37,866 bases of DNA from an uncultured Dorea sp. (GTDB taxonomy: Bacteria > Bacillota > Clostridia > Lachnospirales > Lachnospiraceae). Of the stretch, positions 26,242 to 34,847 are shown one piece after another (the first letter of the stretch is position 1; each line of letters begins with the position of its first letter). The notes below the pieces were generated by a model. That model ran no database searches and was not told where the DNA came from. It saw only the letters and a program-made list of their open reading frames with translations. The stretch lies in contig CAJTOH010000035.1 of assembly GCA_910577685.1 (NCBI GenBank), positions 1 through 37,866 of the forward strand, read 5' to 3'. A program made the translations under genes and the position numbers.

Positions 26242-27162
26242 ATGAGAGATTTAAGCAAGTACAAAGGAGTGATCCCCGCATTTTATGCATGTTATGACGA
26301 GGAAGGGAACATAAGCTCACAAGGAGTGCAGGCGCTTACGCGGTATTTTGCAAAAAAGGGCGTGAAGGGACTCTATGTAAACGGCTCTTCCGGGGAATGT
26401 ATTTACCAGAGTGTGGAGGATCGGAAGATTGTACTGGAAAATGTCATGAAGGCTGCGGAAGGAAAGCTGACCATCATTGCTCATGTGGCGTGCAACAATA
26501 CCAAGGACAGCATGGAGCTTGCCAGACATGCCGAGAGCCTGGGGGTGGACGCTATCGCCGCGATTCCGCCGATCTATTTCCGTCTGCCGGAACATGCTAT
26601 TGCGAAATACTGGAACGACATAAGTTCGGCCGCGCCGGATACAGATTTCGTGATCTACAACATTCCCCAGCTTGCCGGCGTCGCCCTGACTATGGGATTG
26701 TTTGAGGAGATGCGGAAGAACCCGAAAGTCATCGGCGTAAAGAATTCATCCATGCCGGTACAGGATATCCAGATGTTCAAACAGGCGGCAGGCGACGACT
26801 ATGTTATTTTTAACGGTCCGGACGAGCAGTTTATCGGCGGGCTTGCCATTGGAGCAGAGGGCGCTATCGGGGGAACCTACGGGGCAATGCCGGAACTGTT
26901 CCTTAAGCTGGAAGACTATGTGAAGTCTCAGGAGTTAATAAAGGCAAGGGAACTTCAATATGAGGTGAATGAGATCATCTATAAGCTGTGTTCCGCTCAC
27001 GGAAATATGTACGGGGTTATCAAAGAAGTCCTGAAGATTAACGAGGGGCTTGAGCTGGGAGGAGTGAGAGCTCCGCTGCCGTCCTTGAAGGAAAGCGACA
27101 TGGTAATTGTGAGGGAAGCCGCGGAGATGATCCGTAATGTGAAAGAGAAGTATATAGGCTAA
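26242..27162 (+). CDS. nanA: N-acetylneuraminate lyase
   Basis: A 306-aa class I aldolase that splits Neu5Ac into ManNAc and pyruvate. Family residues are GSSGE (pyruvate carboxylate binding), the catalytic Tyr in FVIYNIPQLAG and the Schiff-base Lys in VIGVKNSS (about residue 164). AAGGAG precedes the ATG. It lies between nanE and the transporter, 86 nt after nanE. A related DHDPS-family aldolase is possible in isolation but the context makes lyase very likely. Confidence 0.92.
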   Translation: MRDLSKYKGVIPAFYACYDEEGNISSQGVQALTRYFAKKGVKGLYVNGSSGECIYQSVEDRKIVLENVMKAAEGKLTIIAHVACNNTKDSMELARHAESLGVDAIAAIPPIYFRLPEHAIAKYWNDISSAAPDTDFVIYNIPQLAGVALTMGLFEEMRKNPKVIGVKNSSMPVQDIQMFKQAAGDDYVIFNGPDEQFIGGLAIGAEGAIGGTYGAMPELFLKLEDYVKSQELIKARELQYEVNEIIYKLCSAHGNMYGVIKEVLKINEGLELGGVRAPLPSLKESDMVIVREAAEMIRNVKEKYIG

Positions 27163-27234
27163 GCAGTTGTGGATAGAAGATGAATGTACTCCTTGGATCG
27201 GATATCCGGGGAATACGAATGAGGAGGATAGAAA

Positions 27235-28740
27235 ATGCAGGGATTTACAGTAATAGATCTGGTTATATTGATAGTATATCTGGCAGCGGTATTATTCGCC
27301 GGACTTCACTTTGCAAAGAAAGACATGAAGGGAAAGGAATATTTTAAGGGCGACGGAACCGTGCCGTGGTGGGTGACCTCCGTATCCATATTTGCGACCT
27401 TGCTAAGCCCGATTTCCTTTTTGTCCCTTGCGGGAAATTCCTATGCGGGAACCTGGATTATGTGGTTTGCGCAGCTTGGCATGCTGCTTGCAATTCCGCT
27501 GACCATTAAATTTTTCCTGCCGATTTACAGCAGGCTTGATATCGATACGGCGTATCACTATCTGGAACTGAGATTTGGCAGTAAGGGGCTTCGTGTTTTG
27601 GGAGCCGTCATGTTTATCGTGTATCAGGTGGGGCGCATGTCGATCATCATGTATCTTCCATGTATGGTGTTGGGAAGCCTGACCGGGATCAGCGTGAATA
27701 TATTGATTATTATTATGGGAGTTATCGCCATCATTTATTCATATACAGGCGGGTTGAAATCCGTGCTCTGGACAGACTTTATTCAGGGTTCCGTGCTGTT
27801 GATCGGCGTCACCTTCTCGCTGGTGTTCCTTCTGGCGCATATTGACGGGGGAATTGGCGCGGTATTTTCCGCGTTTGCCGCAGACCATAAATTCCTTGCC
27901 GTGGATCAGCCGATCTTCAACATCAACATTTTCAAAGACAGTGTGTTCATTCTGATTGTAGGCGCAGGTTTCAACACCATAGGCTCTTATGTGTCCAGTC
28001 AGGATATCGTACAGCGGTTTACGACAACGACGGATACCGGGAAGCTGAACAAGATGATGCTGACAAACGGCGCGCTCTCCATCTTTATCGCTACCGTGTT
28101 CTACCTGATCGGAACCGGACTGTATGTGTTCTATCAGCAGAACGCGCTTCCGCCGGCCGCGGCTCAGGATCAGATCTTTGCGTCCTACATTGCTTTCGAG
28201 CTTCCGGTAGGTATCACGGGGCTGCTTCTGGCGGCGATCTATGCGGCGTCCCAGTCTACGCTGTCGACAGGGCTTAATTCGGTTGCGGCAAGCTGGACAC
28301 TCGATATTCAGGCCAGACTGACGAAGAAAGAGCTTAGTTTCGAGACGCAGACGAAGATCGGCCAGTATGTATCCCTGATCGTGGGAATCTTCTCCATCGC
28401 GGTAGCCATGGTTCTGGCAAACGGAGGGGTTAAGTCTGCATACGAATGGTTCAACGGATTTATGGGGCTGGTGCTTGGAATATTGATCGGAACCTTCATT
28501 CTGGGAGCGTTTACGAAGGCAGCGAATACGTTTGGCGCAACGCTGGCATTTATTGCGGCATCCCTTGTCATGGTAGGGATCAAGTATTTTGTTCCGGCTG
28601 AGGCTGTGTCCATCTGGTCATACTCTCTGATCTCTATCGCGGTATCGCTGGCGGTGGGGATTCCGGCAAGTATGATCTACAGGAAGGTTAAGGGCGATAC
28701 GTCCGTACCGGCGCAATATACGACAATCTATAAAAATTAA
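27235..28740 (+). CDS. Sodium:solute symporter (SSS family), likely sialic acid uptake
   Basis: A 501-aa membrane protein with about thirteen hydrophobic segments. SSS-family features include the GDGTVPWWVTSVSIFATLLSPISF region and YSYTGGLKSVLWTDFIQG, a classic SSS signature. Placement directly between nanA and the NanQ-like gene suggests it imports N-acetylneuraminate or an anhydro form with Na+; specificity is not visible in the sequence. GAGGAGGA precedes the ATG. No sialidase or ABC/TRAP uptake gene is in the window, so this would be the dedicated importer. Confidence 0.85.
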   Translation: MQGFTVIDLVILIVYLAAVLFAGLHFAKKDMKGKEYFKGDGTVPWWVTSVSIFATLLSPISFLSLAGNSYAGTWIMWFAQLGMLLAIPLTIKFFLPIYSRLDIDTAYHYLELRFGSKGLRVLGAVMFIVYQVGRMSIIMYLPCMVLGSLTGISVNILIIIMGVIAIIYSYTGGLKSVLWTDFIQGSVLLIGVTFSLVFLLAHIDGGIGAVFSAFAADHKFLAVDQPIFNINIFKDSVFILIVGAGFNTIGSYVSSQDIVQRFTTTTDTGKLNKMMLTNGALSIFIATVFYLIGTGLYVFYQQNALPPAAAQDQIFASYIAFELPVGITGLLLAAIYAASQSTLSTGLNSVAASWTLDIQARLTKKELSFETQTKIGQYVSLIVGIFSIAVAMVLANGGVKSAYEWFNGFMGLVLGILIGTFILGAFTKAANTFGATLAFIAASLVMVGIKYFVPAEAVSIWSYSLISIAVSLAVGIPASMIYRKVKGDTSVPAQYTTIYKN

Positions 28741-28753
28741 AGGAGAAAAGCAT

Positions 28754-29203
28754 ATGATATTCGGTAATATTCAGAATCTTAAAGAGTATTTCTTTCTTGA
28801 AGACGGAATATTCGAGTGTTTCCGGTATGCGAAGGAACATGATTTAAAAAATTTTGAAAAAGGAAGCCATGAGATAGACGGAAAAAGACTGTTTGTCAAT
28901 ATTGTGGAATATGAAACTGTGGAAGTACGGAAACGTTTCTGGGAAGCGCATAAGGAATATCTGGATATTCATTTGATGCTTGACGGCGCGGAGCAGATTG
29001 ACTTGAATTTTGTCCGGAATATGGACGTAAAGGATTATGTTCCGGGGGAGGATTTCCTGCCCATGGAGGGCGTGAAAAACGGTTCCGTCATTCTGCGCGA
29101 AGGGGATTTTTTGATCTGTTATCCCGGCGACGCCCACCGTACTGCGGTTGCTGTAAAGGAGCCGGAGAAGATAAAGAAGGCTATTTTTAAGGTATGTATA
29201 TAA
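28754..29203 (+). CDS. YhcH/YjgK/YiaL (NanQ) family protein
   Basis: A 149-aa cupin-like protein of the YhcH/YjgK/YiaL family. E. coli NanQ (YhcH) accelerates sialic acid anomerisation. Conserved features are the EAHKEYLDIHLMLDGAEQI segment, with His and Glu ligands of the metal site, and the C-terminal YPGDAHRTAVAV with another His. It follows the transporter by 13 nt, fitting a role in handling newly imported sialic acid. Confidence 0.85.
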   Translation: MIFGNIQNLKEYFFLEDGIFECFRYAKEHDLKNFEKGSHEIDGKRLFVNIVEYETVEVRKRFWEAHKEYLDIHLMLDGAEQIDLNFVRNMDVKDYVPGEDFLPMEGVKNGSVILREGDFLICYPGDAHRTAVAVKEPEKIKKAIFKVCI

Positions 29204-29209
29204 AAACGA

Positions 29210-29299
29210 CGGCATGCCCGACGGTTACTGTTTACACGCCACTGTTCCGCGAAGCGTGTTAATAGTCATGGAGTGAACCGTAACGGGTCGGACATGCCG
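29210..29299. repeat. Nested palindromic element between the NanQ-like and ROK genes
   Basis: The outer arms CGGCATG (29210-29216) and CATGCCG (29293-29299) extend imperfectly inward through CCGAC and GTTAC. An inner stem pairs ACACGC (29234-29239) with GCGTGT (29254-29259). The whole 90 nt can fold into one long bent hairpin. No long T-run follows. It resembles REP/MITE-type palindromic elements, or an intra-operon mRNA processing or attenuation structure. Only one copy occurs in this window. Confidence 0.6.
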
Positions 29300-29362
29300 G
29301 GAGAGTTTTCTCGTTGAGATTGCGGAAATGACAGTAATATATTATAATAGAAGGGTACGGAT

Positions 29363-30259
29363 ATGAAGAGATATGTAAGCATAGATATAGGCGGGACGGC
29401 GATCAAATATGGGGTTTTAAGCGGAGACGGGGAGCTGGTATGCCGTAGTGAAATGCGTACGGAGAGCTATCGGGGCGGCGCGTCCATTCTTTCGAAAGCG
29501 GTCGGCATTGTGGAACGGTATCGAGAGACCGGGGCTGTGGACGGCATCTGTATCTCAACGGCGGGGATGGTAGACACAGAGAAGGGCGAGATCTTCCATT
29601 CGGCCCCGCTGATTCCCGGATATGCGGGAACCCGGTTCAAAGAGACGATGGAGAACCGGTTTAATGTTCCGTGCGAGGTGGAAAACGACGTAAACTGCGC
29701 AGGGCTTGCCGAGTCTGTTTCCGGCGCGTCGAAGGGAAGCATGTCCTCCCTTATGCTTACGGTGGGAACAGGTATCGGGGGATGTGCGATCATAGACGGC
29801 AAGGTGTTTCATGGTTTCAGTAACAGCGCCTGCGAGGTAGGGTACATGCACATGGCCGGCAGTGATTTCCAGACGTTGGGCGCGGCGAGTATCCTGTCAA
29901 GGAAGGTTGCGGAATGGAAGAACGAGCCTAATGGGAATTGGAACGGACGCCGTATTTTTAAGGAGGCGAAGAAGGGCGACGGCCTTTGCGTCAGGGCGAT
30001 CGACGAGATGACGGACGTGCTGGGGCTGGGAATCGCCAATATCTGTTACGTGCTGAATCCGGAGGTGGTCGTGCTTGGGGGAGGTATTATGACGCAGGAG
30101 GAGTATCTGAGGGAGAGGGTAGAGAATTCTGTGGAGAAGTATCTGATTCCAAGTATAGCATCCCGTACAAGGATTGCATTTGCGAAGCATAAGAACAACG
30201 CCGGTATGCTGGGGGCATTTTATCACTTCATGCAGCGGCAGGGCAATGAGATCTGCTGA
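29363..30259 (+). CDS. nanK: ROK family sugar kinase, likely N-acetylmannosamine kinase
   Basis: A 298-aa ROK-family kinase. ATP-binding DIGGTAIKYGVLS at the N-terminus, substrate-site ENDVNCAGLAE with the catalytic Asp, and TVGTGIGG. The usual zinc motif CxCGxxGCxE is absent; the equivalent region reads CEVGYMHMAGSDFQTLGAAS, as in some Gram-positive ROK kinases. In a sialic acid operon it would phosphorylate ManNAc to feed NanE. The symbol rests on context. AGAAGGG precedes the ATG. Confidence 0.8.
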   Translation: MKRYVSIDIGGTAIKYGVLSGDGELVCRSEMRTESYRGGASILSKAVGIVERYRETGAVDGICISTAGMVDTEKGEIFHSAPLIPGYAGTRFKETMENRFNVPCEVENDVNCAGLAESVSGASKGSMSSLMLTVGTGIGGCAIIDGKVFHGFSNSACEVGYMHMAGSDFQTLGAASILSRKVAEWKNEPNGNWNGRRIFKEAKKGDGLCVRAIDEMTDVLGLGIANICYVLNPEVVVLGGGIMTQEEYLRERVENSVEKYLIPSIASRTRIAFAKHKNNAGMLGAFYHFMQRQGNEIC

Positions 30260-30309
30260 CAAAAGTGAAGGATACGGCCGGAAACAAAGAGTAAGGATGA
30301 AAATCACAG

Positions 30310-31152
30310 ATGGAGTATTATGTAAAATCCGTAGTGCCGATGATTGAGTCGAATTATGATAATTTTACGCTGGTGGAGAAGACGATCGCCGATTTCTTCA
30401 TACGGAACCGCAAGCGGATGGATTTTTCTGCAAAATCCGTCTCCGAGCTTTTGTATGTGTCGGAGGCGTCGCTGTCCCGTTTCGCCAAGAAATGCGGTTA
30501 TCGGGGATATCGTGAATTCGTGTACCAGTATGAAGAGACCTTCGTTGAGAAGAGTGAATCCATGACGGGCAATACAAGAATGGTCCTCAACGCGTATCAG
30601 GAGCTGCTGAACAAGACCTATAATCTGGTGGATGAGACGCAGATCGCCCGAATCGGGAGATATCTGAATCAGACGAACCGCGTCTTTGTGTGCGGCATCG
30701 GGAGCTCGGGGCTTACGGCGGAGGAGATGGAATTCCGGTTTATGAGGATCGGCGTAGACATTGATTCTATCAAGGACGCAGACTTGATGCGGATGCAGGC
30801 GGTCTTTCAGGACCGTGAGAGTCTTGTGTTTGGAATCAGTATCAGCGGTGAGAAGGAGGACGTGTTGTATCTGCTCAGAGAGGCTCACAGAAGAGGCGCC
30901 AAGACGGTGCTTCTGACGGCAAAGAATAAGGGCATCTTTGAAGAGTTCTGCGACGAGATCGTTTTGCTGCCTTCCCTGCGGCATCTGAACCACGGCAATG
31001 TGATCTCTCCCCAGTTCCCGATTCTGGTAATGCTTGATATTATTTATTCTTATTATGTGGAACAGGATAAGTTTGCAAAGGAAATCCTGCATGACAATAC
31101 GCTGCGGGCGCTGGAGGAAGGAAGCGGAAGACGGCGGCAGGCTCTGGAATAA
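30310..31152 (+). CDS. RpiR-family transcriptional regulator
   Basis: A 280-aa regulator with an N-terminal HTH_6 domain (about residues 1-80; VSELLYVSEASLSRFAKKCGY is the recognition region) and a C-terminal SIS domain (about 110-250; VCGIGSSGLTAEE and GISISGEKEDVL) that binds sugar phosphates. RpiR proteins control sialic acid and amino-sugar genes in many bacteria. Being inside the operon implies autoregulation, with a ManNAc-6-P-type ligand as a reasonable inference. No separate promoter is evident ahead of it. Confidence 0.88.
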   Translation: MEYYVKSVVPMIESNYDNFTLVEKTIADFFIRNRKRMDFSAKSVSELLYVSEASLSRFAKKCGYRGYREFVYQYEETFVEKSESMTGNTRMVLNAYQELLNKTYNLVDETQIARIGRYLNQTNRVFVCGIGSSGLTAEEMEFRFMRIGVDIDSIKDADLMRMQAVFQDRESLVFGISISGEKEDVLYLLREAHRRGAKTVLLTAKNKGIFEEFCDEIVLLPSLRHLNHGNVISPQFPILVMLDIIYSYYVEQDKFAKEILHDNTLRALEEGSGRRRQALE

Positions 31153-31234
31153 TAAGGGCTTAGGTATCCGGCATGCGGGATGGGAAGGCAGCTCAAGGGC
31201 GGTTCTAAGAGGCTGCGAATCAAGGAGGTATTTT

Positions 31235-32404
31235 ATGATTATAAGAAATGTAAAGGTTTACACGGAAGAAAAGGAATTCGTGGACGGAGAGATCGTCATT
31301 CAAGACGGGCGGATTGCGGCGGCAGGCGAGGAGATAAGCGGGGCGGAACAGACGATTCTGGACGGAGAAGGATGTTACGCTATTCCCGGCCTGATCGATC
31401 TGCATTTCCATGGATGCAAAGGCTATGATTTCTGCGACGGAACCAAGGAAGCCATTGCAAAGATTGCAGAATATGAGGCGTCTGTGGGAGTGACTGCCAT
31501 CTCCCCGGCAACTATGACTCTTCCGGTCAATGAACTGGAGGAGATTTTGGCGGTTGCGGCAGAATATAAGAAGGAAGCGGACGCGGCGGGCGAGACAGCC
31601 GGATGCGGCGGGGCGGCAGATCTGGTGGGCGTGAACATGGAGGGTCCCTTTATCTGTGAGGAGAAAAAGGGCGCGCAGGACGAGCGGAACATTATTTCCT
31701 GCGACGCGGAGGTCTGCAGGCGTTTTATGGAAGCCTCCCGGGGGCTTGTCAAATTCGTCGGGATCGCGCCGGAACGGAATGAGAACGCGGCAGAGTTTAT
31801 CCGGGAGATGAAAGATAAGGTTCATATTTCCCTTGCGCATACTAATGCAGATTACGACACGGCGATGGCGGCGTTCGATGCGGGGGCGGATCACGCGGTG
31901 CATCTGTATAACGCCATGCCTGCGTTTACCCACAGGAAACCGGGAGTGGTGGGGGCGGTGTCGGACAGCTCCCATGTAAATGCAGAGATGATCTGCGACG
32001 GCGTCCATATTCATCCGTCAGTGGTGAGGGCGTCTTTTAAGATGCTGGGAGCAGACAGGATCGTACTGATCAGCGACAGTATGCGGGCAACGGGGATGCC
32101 TGACGGACAATATACTTTAGGAGGCCTTGACGTTAATGTGGCGGACGGGCGTGCGACCCTCGTATCCAACGGCGCGCTGGCAGGTTCTGCGACGAACCTG
32201 ATGGAATGTCTTAAGACAGTGGTTCAAAAGATGGGGATTCCGCTTGAGACGGCGGTTGCCTGCGCAACAAGGAATCCGGCGAGATGTCTGGGAATCTCTG
32301 ATGAGTACGGCGCTCTTGCGCCGGGAAAGAAAGGGAATGTTGTGCTTCTGGATCAGGATCTGAATCTAAAGGCTGTGGTGAAGGACGGCGTGAGGATTCG
32401 GTAG
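31235..32404 (+). CDS. nagA: N-acetylglucosamine-6-phosphate deacetylase
   Basis: A 389-aa amidohydrolase that removes acetate from GlcNAc-6-P, the product of NanE. Metal and substrate motifs: LIDLHFHGCKGYDF, MEGPFI (metal Glu), the His in SLAHTNADYD, HLYNAMPAFTHRKPG and DGVHIHP, with the catalytic Asp in LISDSMRATG. The start is ATG 31235 behind AAGGAGGT; the reading frame is open further upstream (to 31034) through the regulator gene but that is coincidental. NagB is not in the window. Confidence 0.94.
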   Translation: MIIRNVKVYTEEKEFVDGEIVIQDGRIAAAGEEISGAEQTILDGEGCYAIPGLIDLHFHGCKGYDFCDGTKEAIAKIAEYEASVGVTAISPATMTLPVNELEEILAVAAEYKKEADAAGETAGCGGAADLVGVNMEGPFICEEKKGAQDERNIISCDAEVCRRFMEASRGLVKFVGIAPERNENAAEFIREMKDKVHISLAHTNADYDTAMAAFDAGADHAVHLYNAMPAFTHRKPGVVGAVSDSSHVNAEMICDGVHIHPSVVRASFKMLGADRIVLISDSMRATGMPDGQYTLGGLDVNVADGRATLVSNGALAGSATNLMECLKTVVQKMGIPLETAVACATRNPARCLGISDEYGALAPGKKGNVVLLDQDLNLKAVVKDGVRIR

Positions 32405-32426
32405 GAGAGGAGAGGGAGGATTTTAG

Positions 32427-33149
32427 ATGGCAAGAAATGAAGGCGCATGTCTGGTCTGCAGCAAGCCGATTGTCTATTATGAGACGGCGCGGAAGATGGA
32501 GTGCGTTATGTGCGGCGGAGAATTTGAAAGTCATGCAAGCTGTGAGGACGGGCATTATGTCTGCGACGACTGCCATGCAAGGCGGGGGATACAGGTAATC
32601 ATGGAAGGCTGCAGGGCAAGCGGAAAGAAGGATCCGCTTGCCATTATGCAGGAATTGATGGAGAATCCCTACATATATATGCATGGACCGGAACATCATG
32701 TCATGGTGGGCGCGGCGCTGCTTACGGCGTATAAGAACTGCGGCGGATATGAGAACTGCGGCGGTCAGGAAGCGTTTGAGAAAGCTTTGGAAGAGATGCG
32801 GGCGAGGGGAAGCGAGTATCCGGGAGGCGCATGCGGGCTGTGGGGATGCTGCGGCGCGGCGGTCAGCGCCGGGATATTTATGAGTATTGTAACCAAGGCG
32901 ACGCCGCTGACGGGGAATTCCTGGCGGCTTTCCAACCAGATGACTTCCCGCGCCTTGGGGGCGGTTGCAGAACTGGGAGGCCCCAGATGCTGTAAGCGGG
33001 ATTCCTTTACGGCGGCCAAAGAGGCGGCGGTATTCGTGAAAGAGAAGCTGGGGATTGAGATGGAACTGCCGGGGAAGATTGAGTGCGGATTTTCCGGCGA
33101 GAACCGGCAGTGCTTAAAGAAGCATTGTCCTTATTACGTACAGGGCTAA
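32427..33149 (+). CDS. Cysteine-rich DUF5714-type protein
   Basis: A 240-aa soluble protein with about twenty cysteines, many in pairs: CLVC, CVMCGG, CDDCH near the N-terminus (about residues 8-50), ACGLWGCCGA and CCKR in the middle, and CLKKHCPYY at the end. The N-terminal CxxC pairs look like a zinc ribbon; the rest resembles the DUF5714 family, which I recall from anaerobes and methanogens. Metal cluster or redox binding is plausible but unproven. It starts 22 nt after nagA and may be co-transcribed; GGAGAGGAG-type RBS. Confidence 0.65.
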   Translation: MARNEGACLVCSKPIVYYETARKMECVMCGGEFESHASCEDGHYVCDDCHARRGIQVIMEGCRASGKKDPLAIMQELMENPYIYMHGPEHHVMVGAALLTAYKNCGGYENCGGQEAFEKALEEMRARGSEYPGGACGLWGCCGAAVSAGIFMSIVTKATPLTGNSWRLSNQMTSRALGAVAELGGPRCCKRDSFTAAKEAAVFVKEKLGIEMELPGKIECGFSGENRQCLKKHCPYYVQG

Positions 33150-33317
33150 GGCTTTTGAATAGATTATACCCGATTATTGCAAAATGATTTTCCATGTTGT
33201 GATACAGGCGTGCGTATGATTCGTAGGATTCTTTCGCCGCCTGATAGTTTTTTTAATTTCTTTAAAATGTCAATTTGCTGAATAGAGATGTTTGTGGAAG
33301 AAAGAGAGGCGGTGGAC

Positions 33318-34148
33318 ATGATTTTTACCAGAGATCACTGGAAAAAAGAATGGGCGGCGTTAGAGAAGAAGGAGAAGCATTATATAAAGAAACAGAAGGA
33401 AGAAAGAGTATCGGCTTTTCAGCAGAAGATCTCGGAAAAAATACCGGATAAACTGGAAAGTACTTTGAATACCGCATTTCGGAAGGCGTTTGAGCTTGTC
33501 TTTGAGAAGGGGACCCGCGTGATTGAAAAGACCTATGATAAGGCAAAGCATGAGCAGTCTTTCAAGGTCAATGAATATGCGGCAAATCTTCGGAAGAACC
33601 GGAAAAGTGTAAAGGCATTTTCAAGGCAGGCGGGGGCAAGCAGGACGAAGAATCTGCTGATTTCGGGCGTCGAGGGAGTGGGATTGGGCATACTGGGGAT
33701 AGGAATCCCGGATATTCCGCTTTTTACGGCGGTACTCCTGAAAAGTATCTATGAGATTGCGCTCAGTTATGGCTTCACTTATGAGACGGAGGAAGAGCAG
33801 TGTTTTATTCTCAGGATCATCGAGAATGCGTTTCTTCATGGAGAGAGGTTAGAGCAGGCAGATAGGGAGCTGAATGTGTGGATGGAAAGAGACGGTTCGC
33901 AGGAGAAGGATGAAAAGAAGGATGAAAATGATGTGAAGCTCGACAAGAAAGAGCAGATCCTGCGCACCTCCGACGTGTTGGCGGAAGGGCTTCTCTATAT
34001 GAAATTCATACAGGGAATTCCGATTGCAGGTATTGTAGGCGGTCTGGCAGATACGGTATTTCTGAAAAAGGTCACCGATTATGCTCAATTAAAGTATAAA
34101 AGAAGATTTCTTTTAGGAAGGATTCATGACGGCGGGAGCGGCAATTAG
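33318..34148 (+). CDS. EcsC-family protein
   Basis: A roughly 276-aa protein resembling the EcsC family. The N-terminal half is highly charged (Lys/Glu rich, about residues 5-80). A Gly-rich hydrophobic stretch near the middle (GVEGVGLGILGIGIPDIPLF) and a second at the C-terminus (IPIAGIVGGLADTVFLKKV) are typical of the family. A charged linker rich in EKDEKKDE lies between them. Function unknown. ATG 33318 has GAGAGG at a proper distance; ATG 33288 is in frame with a poor site. The gap at 33150-33317 shows no convincing promoter. Confidence 0.7.
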   Translation: MIFTRDHWKKEWAALEKKEKHYIKKQKEERVSAFQQKISEKIPDKLESTLNTAFRKAFELVFEKGTRVIEKTYDKAKHEQSFKVNEYAANLRKNRKSVKAFSRQAGASRTKNLLISGVEGVGLGILGIGIPDIPLFTAVLLKSIYEIALSYGFTYETEEEQCFILRIIENAFLHGERLEQADRELNVWMERDGSQEKDEKKDENDVKLDKKEQILRTSDVLAEGLLYMKFIQGIPIAGIVGGLADTVFLKKVTDYAQLKYKRRFLLGRIHDGGSGN

Positions 34149-34199
34149 AAAAATTTTATAAATTGGGTTTTTTAGCTAAAAATTTGGAGGAAAATGGGG

Positions 34200-34205
34200 T
34201 ATAAT
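34200..34205 (+). promoter_or_regulatory. -10 element of the trxA promoter
   Basis: A perfect TATAAT 41 nt upstream of the trxA ATG, in very AT-rich DNA. No good -35 at 16-18 nt spacing. Confidence 0.45.
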
Positions 34206-34246
34206 AGATCATATTTAATATTTTATCACAGAAAGGAAGAAAAGAA

Positions 34247-34555
34247 ATGGCGGCATTACATTTAACAAAGGAAAATTTTAAGGAAGAGGTATTGGATTCT
34301 AAGGTGCCTGTGCTGGTGGACTTCTGGGCAACATGGTGCGGGCCGTGCCAGATGGTGGGACCGGTGATTGAGGAGATCGCGGGAGAGGTTACGGACGCGA
34401 AGATCTGCAAGGTGGACGTAGATGAGAATCAGGAGCTGGCCAAAGAGTATAAGGTAATGTCCATTCCTACGTTGATGGTGTTCAAGAACGGAGAAGTTGT
34501 CAAGAGGGATGTAGGGGCGAAACCGAAGGAAGAGATTCTGGAAATGTTGAAATAG
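34247..34555 (+). CDS. trxA: Thioredoxin
   Basis: A 102-aa classical thioredoxin with active site WCGPC (in FWATWCGPCQM, Cys about residues 30 and 33), the buried Asp in VLVDFWA, and the cis-Pro loop SIPTLMVFKNG. It reduces protein disulfides in the cytoplasm. AAAGGAAG lies before the ATG. Monocistronic, followed by terminators. Confidence 0.95.
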   Translation: MAALHLTKENFKEEVLDSKVPVLVDFWATWCGPCQMVGPVIEEIAGEVTDAKICKVDVDENQELAKEYKVMSIPTLMVFKNGEVVKRDVGAKPKEEILEMLK

Positions 34556-34598
34556 AGATTGGAAGGTGTGCCTGTCAGGTTTTTTCAGGCATGGTAAT

Positions 34599-34647
34599 AC
34601 CGCCCGCCATACAGCCGGTTTTTTGTTGGCGGGACGGTTATTTTTTC
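34599..34647 (+). terminator. Intrinsic terminator after trxA
   Basis: ACCGCCCGCCA (34599-34609) pairs with TGGCGGGACGGT (34627-34638, one bulge), followed by TATTTTTTC. A smaller TGCCTG/CAGGCA stem with a T-run in its loop lies just before (34569-34592). The gap from here to the IS fragment (34648-34811) holds no gene that I can see. Confidence 0.75.
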
Positions 34648-34811
34648 AATTTTTTGCAGTTCTGTATAAGCGTGGGTTTGTCATATTTTGTATTTTATCT
34701 TGTTTTCTATTATATAAAATGACCATATAGAAAAATAAAGAGCTTGAAAAGTGCTAAAAAGCAATTAAATGTAGGATAAAGCTGTAAAGTGAAGAATCTT
34801 GACTGTCTGCA

Positions 34812-34847
34812 GGAACAAAACAGAGCCGACAAACTGTGATTTTATTT
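34812..34847 (-). repeat. Inverted copy of the KTR terminator right arm at the IS orfA end
   Basis: The reverse complement of this 36-nt segment matches 36480-36515 at 30 of 36 positions, and all six differences are transitions. It overlaps the stop codon of the IS3 orfA fragment, so the orfA TAA appears to come from this sequence rather than from the IS. Confidence 0.6.

Noticed and set aside
29320..29348. TTGCGG-N17-TATAAT as a promoter for the ROK kinase
   Set aside because: The predicted transcript start (about 29355) would fall in or after the RBS, leaving no usable leader; chance in AT-rich DNA is more likely.
31034..31234. N-terminal extension of NagA
   Set aside because: It runs through the regulator gene in another frame; AAGGAGGT and the conserved MIIRNVKVYT start fix the gene at 31235.
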